Source: Qingrenia yutianensis
GTDB lineage: Bacteria; Bacillota; Clostridia; UMGS1810
Length of the DNA stretch: 64,000 nucleotides
NCBI RefSeq assembly: GCF_014385105.1
Contig: NZ_JACRTE010000002.1
Coordinates: 204,699 to 268,698, forward strand
Direction: 5' to 3'
In this document: one piece after another, positions 16,596 through 25,075 of the stretch
Position numbering within the stretch: position 1 is the first letter of the stretch
Layout: each line of letters opens with the position of its first letter
Translations under genes and position numbers: made by a program
Notes under the pieces: generated by a model
The model's database searches: none
Seen by the model: only the letters and a program-made list of their open reading frames with translations
What the model was told of the DNA's origin: nothing

Positions 16596-17218
16596 TATGC
16601 GAACACCTCCTCAATCTTTGCTACCGCTTCTTTAGCGATAATAAGCTGGTCGTGACTTAAAATATCGTAAACGTTCAAAACATTTACAAATGTAGGTGTA
16701 ACGCCTTTGATGTTTCTTGCCGATTTAACGATTAAATCGTCCTTGTCGCAAGTAACGATAAGCGCCTTTGAGTTAACATCAAGACTCTTAAGCATATTAG
16801 CGATAACACTTGTTTTGTAGCCTTCAACCTTCATATCTTCAACAACTTTGATTTCGTCCTCCAAAACCTTTGCGCTGAGCGCCGATTTAAGAGCAACTCT
16901 TTTAAGTTTTTTGTTGAGAGTGTAGCTGTAATCTCTGGGTTTGGGACCTAATGCGATACCGCCCTTAATCCACTGTGTAGCCCTGATACTGCCCTGTCTT
17001 GCACGGCCTGTACCTTTCTGACGCCACGGTTTGATACCGCCGCCCGAAACCTCTGAACGAGTTTTGGTGCTCTGCGTGCCCTGTCTTTGATTTGCAAGAT
17101 AGTTAACGACAACCTGATGCAAAGCGCTTTTGTTTACTTCCTGACCGAATACCGCTTCGTTCAGCTCGATGTCGCCGACTTTATTTCCGTCCATTTTATA
17201 TAAACCTACTTTAGGCAT
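16595..17218 (-). CDS. rplD: 50S ribosomal protein L4 (intact copy)
   Basis: Exit-tunnel protein and early assembly factor. The 207-residue product begins MPKVGLYKMDGNKVGDIEL, and has the rRNA-binding loop (GIKPWRQKGTGRARQGSIRA) and the C-terminal core. It is the only full-length rplD; codons 16 onward are repeated in the chimera at 14400-15086. Located between rplC and rplW copy 2. Confidence 0.96.
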   Translation of the reverse strand: MPKVGLYKMDGNKVGDIELNEAVFGQEVNKSALHQVVVNYLANQRQGTQSTKTRSEVSGGGIKPWRQKGTGRARQGSIRATQWIKGGIALGPKPRDYSYTLNKKLKRVALKSALSAKVLEDEIKVVEDMKVEGYKTSVIANMLKSLDVNSKALIVTCDKDDLIVKSARNIKGVTPTFVNVLNVYDILSHDQLIIAKEAVAKIEEVFA

Positions 17219-17243
17219 ATTTTAGTCCTCCTTTCTAAAAATC

Positions 17244-17876
17244 TTATTTGCTTTTAACTGTGTTTACTATTTTCAACAATCCGCCTTTAGGGCCGGGAAC
17301 TGCTCCTTTAATGAGAAGAAGGTTGTTTTCAGCGTCTGCCTTAACAACGTCAAGGTTCTGAATTGTAACCTTTTCAACACCCATATGTCCGGGGAGCTTT
17401 TTGTTTTTCATAACTCTCGAAGGAGTTGAACAAGCACCCATAGAACCTACGCCTCTGTGATAGCCTGAGCCGTGCGACATAGGGCCTCTGTGAGTTCCCC
17501 ATCTTTTTGTTGTGCCGGCAAAACCTTTACCTTTGCTCGTACCGGTAACGTCGATTTTATCGCCTGCGGCAAATACATCAGCTTTAATCTCGTCGCCGAC
17601 ATTGTATTCAACGCCGCCGTCAAATCTGAACTCTCTTAAAGTTTTCTTATAGCTGACGCCCGCTTTGTCAAAATGACCTTTCAAAGGCTTGTTTACCTTT
17701 CTTTCGGGAATGTCGGTAAAACCAACCTGAACCGCTTTGTAGCCGTCGTTTTCAACAGTTTTAAGCTGTGTAACGGTTACAGGACCTGCAAGAACAACGG
17801 TAACGGGAATTACTGTGCCGTCTTCTGCAAAAACTTGAGTCATTCCAAGCTTTTTTCCTAAAATTGCTTTTTGCAT
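17244..17876 (-). CDS. rplC: 50S ribosomal protein L3
   Basis: Early assembly protein near the peptidyl transferase centre. The 210-residue product begins MQKAILGKKLGMTQVFAEDG and contains the signature GTSKGKGFAGTTKRWGTHRG. The start is ATG 17874-17876 after GGAGG; the in-frame upstream codons lie beyond the Shine-Dalgarno. Located between rpsJ and rplD. Confidence 0.96.
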   Translation of the reverse strand: MQKAILGKKLGMTQVFAEDGTVIPVTVVLAGPVTVTQLKTVENDGYKAVQVGFTDIPERKVNKPLKGHFDKAGVSYKKTLREFRFDGGVEYNVGDEIKADVFAAGDKIDVTGTSKGKGFAGTTKRWGTHRGPMSHGSGYHRGVGSMGACSTPSRVMKNKKLPGHMGVEKVTIQNLDVVKADAENNLLLIKGAVPGPKGGLLKIVNTVKSK

Positions 17877-17986
17877 AATTTTCTTCCTCCTGATTCGGTT
17901 ATTGGTTGAAGATATTCTCTCCAACATTGACCGACTGCACTTTTTTCTGCAGTCACGCTGTCTTATACCTTGATGTTAAAATTCAA

Positions 17987-18298
17987 TCACACCTGCTTGA
18001 TTTCAATATCAACGCCTGCGGGCAATGAAATTTTAAGCAATGTGTCGATTGTTTTTGAAGTGGGTTCAAGAATGTCAATCAATCTTTTGTGAGTTCTCAT
18101 TTCGAACTGTTCACGGGAATCTTTATACTTGTGAACCGCACGCAGGATTGTAACGATTTCTTTCTTTGTCGGAAGCGGGATAGGGCCCGAAACTTTAGCG
18201 CCCGTTCTCTGCGCTGTTTCCACAATTTTCTGTGCCGACTGGTCAACCAACTGATGGTCATAAGCTTTAAGCTTAATTCTGATTTTCTGATTAGCCAT
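17987..18298 (-). CDS. rpsJ: 30S ribosomal protein S10
   Basis: Small-subunit head protein that also partners NusB in antitermination in E. coli. The 103-residue product begins MANQKIRIKLKAYDHQLVDQ and contains the loop GPIPLPTKKEIVTILRAVHK. It is the first gene of the S10 cluster here, 110 bases before rplC, and is preceded by the promoter at 18545-18573. Confidence 0.97.
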   Translation of the reverse strand: MANQKIRIKLKAYDHQLVDQSAQKIVETAQRTGAKVSGPIPLPTKKEIVTILRAVHKYKDSREQFEMRTHKRLIDILEPTSKTIDTLLKISLPAGVDIEIKQV

Positions 18299-18392
18299 TT
18301 GTAGTACCTCCTTATCGTAATTTTGTTGTGCATTACGACATCACAAACAGTACACATAGCCGTGTGTTTCACGCTTTTTGCATTATAAATCC

Positions 18393-18418
18393 CGGTTTTG
18401 ACACGTGCAAACCGGGCA
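18393..18418 (-). other. Hairpin in the S10 operon leader
   Basis: An 8-bp perfect stem (CCCGGTTT with AAACCGGG) with a 10-base loop lies in the roughly 240-base leader between the predicted promoter and rpsJ. No U-run follows it on the minus strand, so it is not an obvious terminator. It may be a control element; E. coli uses L4-mediated leader control of S10, but this structure has no visible likeness to that leader. Confidence 0.4.
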
Positions 18419-18544
18419 TAATACAACACAAAAATATTGTACTGTGATGCAAGCCGCCCGAGTTCAATGATTCGGACATTCTCCGCGGAAATTGGCGTAT
18501 TGCCGTAACCTCCCGCATCATCGTATGTCAAGCCACACTCGTAT

Positions 18545-18573
18545 ATTTTACATCATATACAACATTTTTGCAA
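18545..18573 (-). promoter_or_regulatory. Predicted sigma-A promoter of the S10 ribosomal cluster
   Basis: On the minus strand a TTGCAA box (18568-18573) is followed after 17 bases by TAAAAT (18545-18550). The sequence around it is AT-rich. This is the best promoter-like pair in the 427-base gene-free stretch 18299-18725 between xerD and rpsJ; apart from it and the leader hairpin I see nothing else there. Confidence 0.55.
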
Positions 18574-18725
18574 GTTTTTTTTAACTTTTAACACCGAAAA
18601 CGGCATATTTTTCAAAATTTCGTTAAATATACACAAAATATATTTGCAGATATATAAAATTTATGTGCATAATTTCGTCATTTTTAACGAAAAAGCAGGC
18701 AAAATCAGCTCTTTTCCGCCGCTTT

Positions 18726-19607
18726 TCACGCTCTCGGGTGAGCTTTTGTGTAAACGTCCTTAATTCTCGGACGTGCAAGGCGCGAATACATTTGAGTTGA
18801 GGCAATATCGCTGTGTCCGAGCATCTCCTGCACCGCCGAAAGCGACGCGCCGTTTTCTATAAGATGCGCCGCGAATGAATGGCGGAGCGTATGCGGTGTG
18901 ATGTCCTTGTCGATATTCGCTTTTTTCGCATATTCTTTTATAATTTTCCAAAATCCCTGACGCGTGATTTTTGTTCCGCTGCAATTTACAAAAAGCTTTT
19001 TCTCGCCCTCGCTTTTTATCATATAAAACCTTGCGTACTGCAAATAGTCGGCGAGCGCGGCAATGCACGGCGCACCGAGCGGAACAATTCTCGCGTGCGG
19101 AAGCGACACGCATTTTACAAATCCCAAATCAATGTCAACGTCGTCAACGCCGAGCGACACAAGCTCCGACACTTTCATTCCCGACGCATACATAAGTTCG
19201 AGCATAGCTTTGTCGCGCTTGCCCTTAAACGTCGACTGCGACGGCTGGCTCAAAAGCAGGTCAACTTCCTCCACCGTGAGAATATCAGGAAGTTTTTTGT
19301 CACCCTTGGGAAGCTTTAATCTGTAAACAGGGTTGTCCCTCGTTTTTCCTTCCTTTAGAAGATACTTGTAGAACATACGTATCCCGGCAACCGCCCTCGT
19401 CACGCTGGACGGAGCCTTTCCGCTCCGTTCGAGATACATAACGTACGACAAAACATTCTGCCTCGTCGCCTTTGTAACGTCAACAAGGTTGTCCTTCGCA
19501 TAAACCATATATTGCTTTATATCGCGCATATAAGCCTGAACAGTGCTTTTTGACGAGCTTCGTTCAGACTGCATATATTCGGCAAAATCGTCAAGTAAAT
19601 CCGCCAT
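18726..19607 (-). CDS. xerD: XerD-like tyrosine recombinase with altered catalytic residues
   Basis: A 293-residue protein of the XerC/XerD family, which resolves chromosome dimers at dif. It has a SAM-like N-terminal DNA-binding domain (residues 1-90) and a catalytic domain. H239-x2-R242 (TLRHSF follows TPH), H265 (LGHSD) and the nucleophile Y274 (QMYSRL) are present. The usual first catalytic arginine is lysine (K145 in SGMKVSEL), and the usual GKGxKxR beta-hairpin with catalytic lysine reads CVSLPHARIVPLG, with no lysine. Either it is weakly active or its role has changed. Its neighbour spoIIM lies 40 bases upstream, as in other sporeformers. Confidence 0.85.
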   Translation of the reverse strand: MADLLDDFAEYMQSERSSSKSTVQAYMRDIKQYMVYAKDNLVDVTKATRQNVLSYVMYLERSGKAPSSVTRAVAGIRMFYKYLLKEGKTRDNPVYRLKLPKGDKKLPDILTVEEVDLLLSQPSQSTFKGKRDKAMLELMYASGMKVSELVSLGVDDVDIDLGFVKCVSLPHARIVPLGAPCIAALADYLQYARFYMIKSEGEKKLFVNCSGTKITRQGFWKIIKEYAKKANIDKDITPHTLRHSFAAHLIENGASLSAVQEMLGHSDIASTQMYSRLARPRIKDVYTKAHPRA

Positions 19608-19647
19608 CTTTTTATCCTTTCGTAAGGCTTTATGCCCCGTATAACAA

Positions 19648-20232
19648 CTAAAATATTCCTTTTACAACAAATTCCGACACAAAACTGTCGGTTAAATCAA
19701 TAATGCTCATAGCCGCCCACATTGCCGACATCGAAAGCGCAAACGGCACAAGCTCTTTTTTGCGTCTTGCTGTATTTTTATGGCACATAAACGCAAAACG
19801 CACGCAAAATCCGCACATCAGAAACATAACGGGAATTAAAAACACGAGCGACGGTATAAATGACGAAAAAATAAAAAGCGCACCTTTTGAGCCGAACGCT
19901 TTTAATATAAATCCTGCCGCAAATCCCGTTGTAAAGCCTTTAAATCCCACCGCGGCAAAGCATACCGGCATTGTAAAGACAAACATCGCACAAAATCCGC
20001 ACACAAAGACGAGTTCAAAATTTTTAACCGCGCATTTTCTGAAAACCTCCGCGTGCGCGATTTTCTGCGCACTGCCGAAAAAACTTTCCGCATATTCTTT
20101 AAGTGACGAAAGCTCACCGCCCTCAATGCCTGCCGCGCCGAGCGCACCGATGCACACGCCGATTACAAACAGCACAAATGCCGTTATATATATGTAAGAA
20201 TTCCGTTTTAAATATTCTGCCGCACGTTTCAT
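19648..20232 (-). CDS. spoIIM: Stage II sporulation protein M
   Basis: Membrane protein of the SpoIID-SpoIIM-SpoIIP peptidoglycan-remodelling complex that drives forespore engulfment. The 194-residue product begins MKRAAEYLKRNSYIYITAF and has several hydrophobic segments, including one at the N-terminus, around PVCFAAVGFKGFTTGFAAG, and near the C-terminus. The start ATG 20230-20232 is preceded by GAGGAG; two upstream in-frame ATGs lie outside a good Shine-Dalgarno. A sigma-E-like promoter lies just upstream. Confidence 0.92.
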   Translation of the reverse strand: MKRAAEYLKRNSYIYITAFVLFVIGVCIGALGAAGIEGGELSSLKEYAESFFGSAQKIAHAEVFRKCAVKNFELVFVCGFCAMFVFTMPVCFAAVGFKGFTTGFAAGFILKAFGSKGALFIFSSFIPSLVFLIPVMFLMCGFCVRFAFMCHKNTARRKKELVPFALSMSAMWAAMSIIDLTDSFVSEFVVKGIF

Positions 20233-20262
20233 TTTCCCACTCCTCATATGTTTTAATAATAA

Positions 20263-20290
20263 ATTATATGAGGAGAAGGACAAAATATAA
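20263..20290 (-). promoter_or_regulatory. Sigma-E-like promoter upstream of spoIIM
   Basis: On the minus strand TTATATT (20284-20290) is followed after 13 bases by CATATAAT (20263-20270). This fits the Bacillus sigma-E pattern of an ATATT-type -35 and a CATAnnnT -10 separated by 13-14 bases. It lies between the proC stop and the spoIIM Shine-Dalgarno, which would let spoIIM be expressed separately in the mother cell. Known for B. subtilis spoIIM; inferred here. Confidence 0.6.
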
Positions 20291-20292
20291 CC

Positions 20293-21072
20293 TTATTTTT
20301 TGCTCATTTCAACAGATTTGTCGGTGCATTTCTGAACCGCGCTCATCACCGCGTGACGGAAACCCGTTTTTTCAAGGTCGATTACCGCGTCAATGGTTGT
20401 ACCGGCGGGCGAGCAGACCATATCCTTCAAAATGCCGGGGTGAAGTCCTGTTTCGAGCATCATTTTTGCCGAGCCGAGCACCGTCTGCGCCGCGAGCGTA
20501 TACGAATTTTTTCGGTCAACGCCGTTTTTCACAAGTGCGTCCGCCATAGCCTCGATAAACATAAACACGTATGCCGGGCCGCTCCCGTTAACCGCAATAG
20601 CCTTGTTGATGTAATCCTCGCTCATAATGCACATTTTGCCAGACGACTCAAAAATCAGTTTTACAATTTCCATATCGCTGTCCGGCAAACCGTCATCGGG
20701 GCAAACAACGCTCATACCCTCGCCCACGCAAAGCGGAAGATTGGGCATAACGCGCACAAGTTTTACATCGCCGAGTTTTTCTTTTATATAATCCTTTGTA
20801 ATTCCTGCCGCAATTGATATAAAAAGCTTGTCCTTGTAGTCGGCGTTTTTCACCTCCGCAAGCACTGTTTCAAACATATTCGGCTTAACGCACAAAACGA
20901 TAACACCGCTCGGATTTACCAAATCCGCAATGCTTTCCTTATAATTAACCGCCAGATTTTCATTCTTTTTTATATCATAGGCATTTACGGTATCGGTTTT
21001 GCCGATAACTCCGCCGATTATCGCGGAACCCATATTGCCCGTTCCTATAAATCCCAAAATTTTGTTTGTCAT
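20293..21072 (-). CDS. proC: Pyrroline-5-carboxylate reductase
   Basis: Reduces 1-pyrroline-5-carboxylate to proline with NAD(P)H, the last step of proline synthesis. The 259-residue product has the Rossmann motif GFIGTGNMGSAI near the N-terminus and the C-terminal family signature region SPAGTTIDAVIDLEKTGFR. The ATG at 21070-21072 is chosen over an in-frame start nine bases upstream. Neighbouring spoIIM starts 60 bases downstream but probably has its own promoter. Confidence 0.95.
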   Translation of the reverse strand: MTNKILGFIGTGNMGSAIIGGVIGKTDTVNAYDIKKNENLAVNYKESIADLVNPSGVIVLCVKPNMFETVLAEVKNADYKDKLFISIAAGITKDYIKEKLGDVKLVRVMPNLPLCVGEGMSVVCPDDGLPDSDMEIVKLIFESSGKMCIMSEDYINKAIAVNGSGPAYVFMFIEAMADALVKNGVDRKNSYTLAAQTVLGSAKMMLETGLHPGILKDMVCSPAGTTIDAVIDLEKTGFRHAVMSAVQKCTDKSVEMSKK

Positions 21073-21282
21073 AAAAATCACCGTTTCTTATATGAATATA
21101 AGTTTATTTTAGCACAATTTAAATTTTTTGTATATAGAAATTTAAAATTTTTTAAAAAATTTTTAAAATTTACGGAACTTTTTTAAGCTTCAAACGTCTA
21201 ATAAGTGATAACAAAAAAATAAAAGCATTTTGAATTTGCTTACGGCAAAACGAAAAATGCAAAAAGAAAGGAAGTACATAAT

Positions 21283-22017
21283 ATGAAAAAGAAAATCTTG
21301 GCTTTAACACTTGCACTTACCATTCCTGCATCTGCGATTGCCGCATTTGCAAACTCCGACGAATCCGCAAATTACGACGACCTCGTAGTTACCCTCCCTG
21401 CCACCGAGGCTGATGCTGCGCCCGTTTACGACGGCGGCGACCCCAACCTCACAGCAGCGCTCACCTCATTGGAAAAAGATTCAATTCCCGTTGCAGCAGA
21501 CGAAAATCAAATTGGTGAAAACGGCATTATGCTTATTTCGGAGAACGGCGAAGAAGGCGTGCCCTATAAAGCGGAAGCGGTTACGCTTTCGAAAATTGTT
21601 TTCGGCACGGACGGCGCTGAAATCAAGGGCGCTCCCGTTGTTAAAGACGGTGTTGTTATGCTCCCCCTGCGTGAACTTGCAGAGGCTGACGGCTTGACCG
21701 TTGAATGGGAGGAAGACACCAACACCGCGGTACTTAATTCAGGAATGTTCTCGGTTACGCTCGGCGAAAACAAATACATCAAAGGCAGAATGAAAGCTCT
21801 CGAGCTTGATTGCGCGCCCGTTCTTGTTGATGACAAAACATACGTCCCGGCAAGCTTTTTTACCGACGTTTTGGATAAATACATTGAGGTGAAGAACGGC
21901 GAATTGCACATTACCGATATGATTACCAAAGGCGAAGCCGAAACAAACAACACGGTTGAAGCGGGAAAATCCGACGAAAAAGTAACAATCGCAGTTGGAA
22001 AATCGGATAAACAATAA
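21283..22017 (+). CDS. Secreted stalk-domain protein (copper amine oxidase N-terminal-like)
   Basis: A 244-residue exported protein with a signal peptide (KKKILALTLALTIPASAIAAFA, cut near residue 24). The second half holds the beta-rich stalk domain often annotated as copper amine oxidase N-terminal domain (VVMLPLRELAEADGLTVEWE, DDKTYVPASFF). An acidic, low-complexity linker joins them, and the tail is lysine-rich. Such proteins are common in Clostridia and are thought to act at the cell wall; no enzyme activity is indicated. A Shine-Dalgarno AAAGGAAG precedes the ATG. Confidence 0.8.
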   Translation: MKKKILALTLALTIPASAIAAFANSDESANYDDLVVTLPATEADAAPVYDGGDPNLTAALTSLEKDSIPVAADENQIGENGIMLISENGEEGVPYKAEAVTLSKIVFGTDGAEIKGAPVVKDGVVMLPLRELAEADGLTVEWEEDTNTAVLNSGMFSVTLGENKYIKGRMKALELDCAPVLVDDKTYVPASFFTDVLDKYIEVKNGELHITDMITKGEAETNNTVEAGKSDEKVTIAVGKSDKQ

Positions 22018-22069
22018 TTAGCTTTAACGGCAAATTTCTGCCATATCAAATTCATAACACCCTTACAAG

Positions 22070-22097
22070 GCGTCCTGCAAAATTTGCGGGGCGTTTT
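22070..22097 (+). terminator. Rho-independent terminator of the stalk-domain gene
   Basis: CGTCCTGCA (22071-22079) pairs with TGCGGGGCG (22085-22093), with two G-U pairs and a 5-base AT-rich loop, followed by TTTT. It lies 53 bases after the stop codon. Confidence 0.6.
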
Positions 22098-22194
22098 GTA
22101 CTTTTATAATTTGCTCTTTCATAACCGGCACTGCACCGCCGTTCAAGAACATACGAACATAAAAATTGCACATCAGCTCAAAAAAGCACAACAG

Positions 22195-22226
22195 AAAAAG
22201 CCTTTCCGATAAACGGAAAGGCTTTT
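22195..22226 (-). terminator. Rho-independent terminator of ppdK
   Basis: A near-perfect inverted repeat (AAAAAGCCTTTCCG with CGGAAAGGCTTTT, 5-base loop) lies 30 bases downstream of the ppdK stop. It has T-runs on both sides, so it may work in both directions. Confidence 0.85.
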
Positions 22227-22255
22227 AATTATTGTTTTAACAAACCGAAAATCGA

Positions 22256-24886
22256 TTAGTTAAGTTCGTTGATTTTAGCCTGTGCAGCCGCAAGACGTGC
22301 GATCGGCACTCTGAACGGCGAGCAGGATACATAGTCAAGACCAATCTTGTGGCAGAACTCAACAGACGAGGGGTCGCCGCCGTGTTCGCCGCAGATACCA
22401 ACGTGAAGTTTCGGATTAACAGGCTTACCGAGTTTGATAGCCATTTCCATAAGCTTGCCTACGCCGTTCTGGTCGAGTTTAGCAAACGGATCGTTCTCGA
22501 AAATCTTTGTATCATAGTAAGACTCGAGGAATTTGCCTGCGTCATCACGCGAGAAACCGAATGTCATCTGTGTAAGGTCGTTTGTACCGAAGCAGAAGAA
22601 ATCAGCCTCTTTTGCGATTTCGTCAGCTGTAAGAGCCGCACGCGGAATTTCAATCATAGTACCAACTTCATATTTAAGATCGATGCCCGATGCTTTGATT
22701 TCAGCGTCAGCAGTTTCAACAACCGCGTTTTTAACGAATTTAAGCTCTTTAACTTCACATACGAGCGGAATCATAATTTCGGGAACAATCTTCCAGTCGG
22801 GGTGTGCTTTCTGAACTTTTATAGCAGCGCGGATAACCGCTTTTGTCTGCATTTTAGCAATTTCGGGGTAAGTTACCGCAAGACGGCATCCTCTGTGACC
22901 CATCATCGGGTTAGCTTCGTGGAGGCTGTTGATGATGTCTTTGATTTCGCCTACTGTTTTACCCTGTGCTTTTGCGAGAATTTCAATATCAGCTTCCTCT
23001 GTGGGAACAAACTCGTGGAGCGGAGGATCGAGGAAACGGATTGTTACCGGGTTGCCTTCCAAAGCTTCGTAGAGTTTTTCAAAGTCGCCCTGCTGCATAG
23101 GAAGAATTTTATCAAGTGCAGCTTCTCTTTCTTCAACAGTGTCAGCGCAAATCATTTCTCTGAATGCGTCAATTCTGTTGCCCTCGAAGAACATATGCTC
23201 CGTACGGCAAAGACCGATACCTTCAGCGCCGAGTTTAACTGCGTTTGCAGCGTCAGCCGGTGTGTCTGCGTTTGTTCTTACTTTAAGAGTTCTGTATTTG
23301 TCAGCCCAAGCCATAATTCTGCCGAAGTCACCGCCGATAGAAGCTTCAACTGTGGGAACAATACCGTCGTAAATGTTACCTGTCGAACCGTCGATGGAGA
23401 TTTCGTCACCCTCTGTAAAGGTTTTGCCTGCGAGAACGAACTTTTTGTTTTCTTCGTCCATAATAATATCGGAGCAGCCCGATACACAGCAAGTACCCAT
23501 ACCTCTTGCAACAACCGCTGCGTGAGAGGTCATACCGCCTCTTACAGTGAGGATACCCTGTGCGGCTTTCATACCTTCAATATCTTCAGGCGAAGTTTCA
23601 AGACGTACCAAAACGACTTTTTCGCCTTTTTCAGCCCAAGCTTTTGCGTCGTCAGCCGTGAATACAACTTTACCGCAAGCGGCACCGGGCGATGCGGCAA
23701 GCGCTTTGCCGAGAACGTCGGCTTTCTTAAGCGCAACCTGGTCAAACTGCGGATGGAGGAGCGAATCGAGGTTTCTCGGGTCGATCATCTTAACCGCGTC
23801 TTTATCTGTAATCATACCCTCGTCAACAAGGTCGCAAGCAATTTTAAGAGCAGCGGCAGCCGTTCTTTTACCATTTCTTGTCTGGAGCATATAAAGTTTT
23901 TTGTCCTGAATTGTGAATTCCATATCCTGCATATCGCGGTAATGGTTTTCAAGTTTAGAGCAGATGTCTACAAACTGGTTGTAAACTTCGGGCATAACGT
24001 CTTTGAGCTGGTCGATCGGCTGCGGTGTTCTTACACCTGCAACAACGTCCTCGCCCTGTGCGTTAAGAAGGAACTCACCGAAGAGTTTCTTTTCACCTGT
24101 AGCAGGGTTTCTTGTGAACGCAACACCGGTACCCGATGTATCGCCCATATTACCGAATGCCATCATCTGAACGTTAACGGCAGTACCCCACGAATAAGGA
24201 ATGTCGTTGTCACGTCTGTAAACGTTTGCACGCGGGTTGTCCCACGAACGGAATACGGCTTTGATAGCGCCCATAAGCTGTTCCTTCGGATCGTCCGGGA
24301 AATCTTCGCCGATTTTAGCTTTGTATTCAGCTTTAAACTGATTTGCAAGCTCTTTCAAATCTTCAGCGGTAAGCTCAACGTCTTGGGTTACGCCTTTTTT
24401 CTCTTTCATTTCGTCGATGAGCTGTTCAAAATATTTTTTGCCGACTTCCATAACAACGTCGGAATACATCTGAATAAATCTTCTGTAGCAGTCGTAAGCC
24501 CATCTGGGATTGTTCGACTTTTTCGCCATAACTTCGGCAACGGTTTCGTTAAGACCGAGGTTAAGAATGGTATCCATCATACCGGGCATCGACGCTCTTG
24601 CACCGCTTCGTACCGATACGAGGAGCGGATTTTCGGTATCGCCGAATTTCATTCCCGTGATTTCTTCCATTTTTATGATGTACTCCATAATTTCAGCCTG
24701 GATTTCATCATTGATTTTCTTTCCGTCCTCGTAATACTTTGTGCAGGCTTCCGTAGTAACGGTAAATCCCTGCGGAACAGGCATTCCGAGTCTTGTCATC
24801 TCTGCGAGGTTGGCACCTTTGCCGCCCAAGAGATTTCTCATTGAGGCATCACCTTCGGAAAAAAGGTAAACATACTTTTTAGCCAT
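22256..24886 (-). CDS. ppdK: Pyruvate, phosphate dikinase
   Basis: Interconverts pyruvate + ATP + phosphate and PEP + AMP + pyrophosphate; in anaerobes it serves glycolysis or gluconeogenesis. The 876-residue product has the N-terminal nucleotide-binding domain (LLGGKGANLAEMTRLGMPVP), the central phosphohistidine domain with GGMTSHAAVVARGMG (H near residue 455), and the C-terminal TIM barrel with the catalytic cysteine in HVGICGEHGGDPSS. Length is canonical. The ATG follows a GGGGG-type Shine-Dalgarno. It is flanked by recO, an arrangement I associate with Clostridia. Confidence 0.97.
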   Translation of the reverse strand: MAKKYVYLFSEGDASMRNLLGGKGANLAEMTRLGMPVPQGFTVTTEACTKYYEDGKKINDEIQAEIMEYIIKMEEITGMKFGDTENPLLVSVRSGARASMPGMMDTILNLGLNETVAEVMAKKSNNPRWAYDCYRRFIQMYSDVVMEVGKKYFEQLIDEMKEKKGVTQDVELTAEDLKELANQFKAEYKAKIGEDFPDDPKEQLMGAIKAVFRSWDNPRANVYRRDNDIPYSWGTAVNVQMMAFGNMGDTSGTGVAFTRNPATGEKKLFGEFLLNAQGEDVVAGVRTPQPIDQLKDVMPEVYNQFVDICSKLENHYRDMQDMEFTIQDKKLYMLQTRNGKRTAAAALKIACDLVDEGMITDKDAVKMIDPRNLDSLLHPQFDQVALKKADVLGKALAASPGAACGKVVFTADDAKAWAEKGEKVVLVRLETSPEDIEGMKAAQGILTVRGGMTSHAAVVARGMGTCCVSGCSDIIMDEENKKFVLAGKTFTEGDEISIDGSTGNIYDGIVPTVEASIGGDFGRIMAWADKYRTLKVRTNADTPADAANAVKLGAEGIGLCRTEHMFFEGNRIDAFREMICADTVEEREAALDKILPMQQGDFEKLYEALEGNPVTIRFLDPPLHEFVPTEEADIEILAKAQGKTVGEIKDIINSLHEANPMMGHRGCRLAVTYPEIAKMQTKAVIRAAIKVQKAHPDWKIVPEIMIPLVCEVKELKFVKNAVVETADAEIKASGIDLKYEVGTMIEIPRAALTADEIAKEADFFCFGTNDLTQMTFGFSRDDAGKFLESYYDTKIFENDPFAKLDQNGVGKLMEMAIKLGKPVNPKLHVGICGEHGGDPSSVEFCHKIGLDYVSCSPFRVPIARLAAAQAKINELN

Positions 24887-25075
24887 TTAATCAATTACCC
24901 CCTAGTTAAATTTAGACACTTTGTACTTTATTCTTCGCATCTCTATAATTTTAAACCATTTTTTGAAAAATTTCCACTGTTTTTTTTAAAAATTACTTTG
25001 TTCGTTAAATTTCTGTAATTTTTAATGTAATTTATTGGATTTTAAGATTGATTTTTATGTATTTTTCACAACACA

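Larger units (their letters stand above)
12782..17179. repeat. 2,195-bp direct tandem duplication (rplV'-rpsS-rplB-rplW-rplD')
   Basis: Bases 12782-14984 match 14977-17179 at a constant offset of 2,195. The two spans overlap by the 8-base microhomology tcgccgac (14977-14984), which is present both in rplV (12782-12789) and in rplD (17172-17179). Matching stops at 12781/14976 and 14985/17180. By eye I saw one difference, g/a at 13037/15232 in rpsS. The unit contains three whole genes and parts of the two flanking genes. Confidence 0.9.

Noticed and set aside
18299..18725. tRNA or riboswitch in the leader of the S10 cluster
   Set aside because: Only a simple 8-bp hairpin was found; no cloverleaf and no known riboswitch core could be recognised.
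18623..18805. 60-codon minus-strand frame overlapping the end of xerD
   Set aside because: It lies in another frame of xerD and in AT-rich spacer, has no Shine-Dalgarno and no recognisable family.
22349..24844. An 831-codon open frame on the plus strand opposite ppdK
   Set aside because: It is antisense to a clear full-length PPDK; its sequence is rich in Cys, Phe and Asn with no known domain, as expected from codon bias in the reverse frame.
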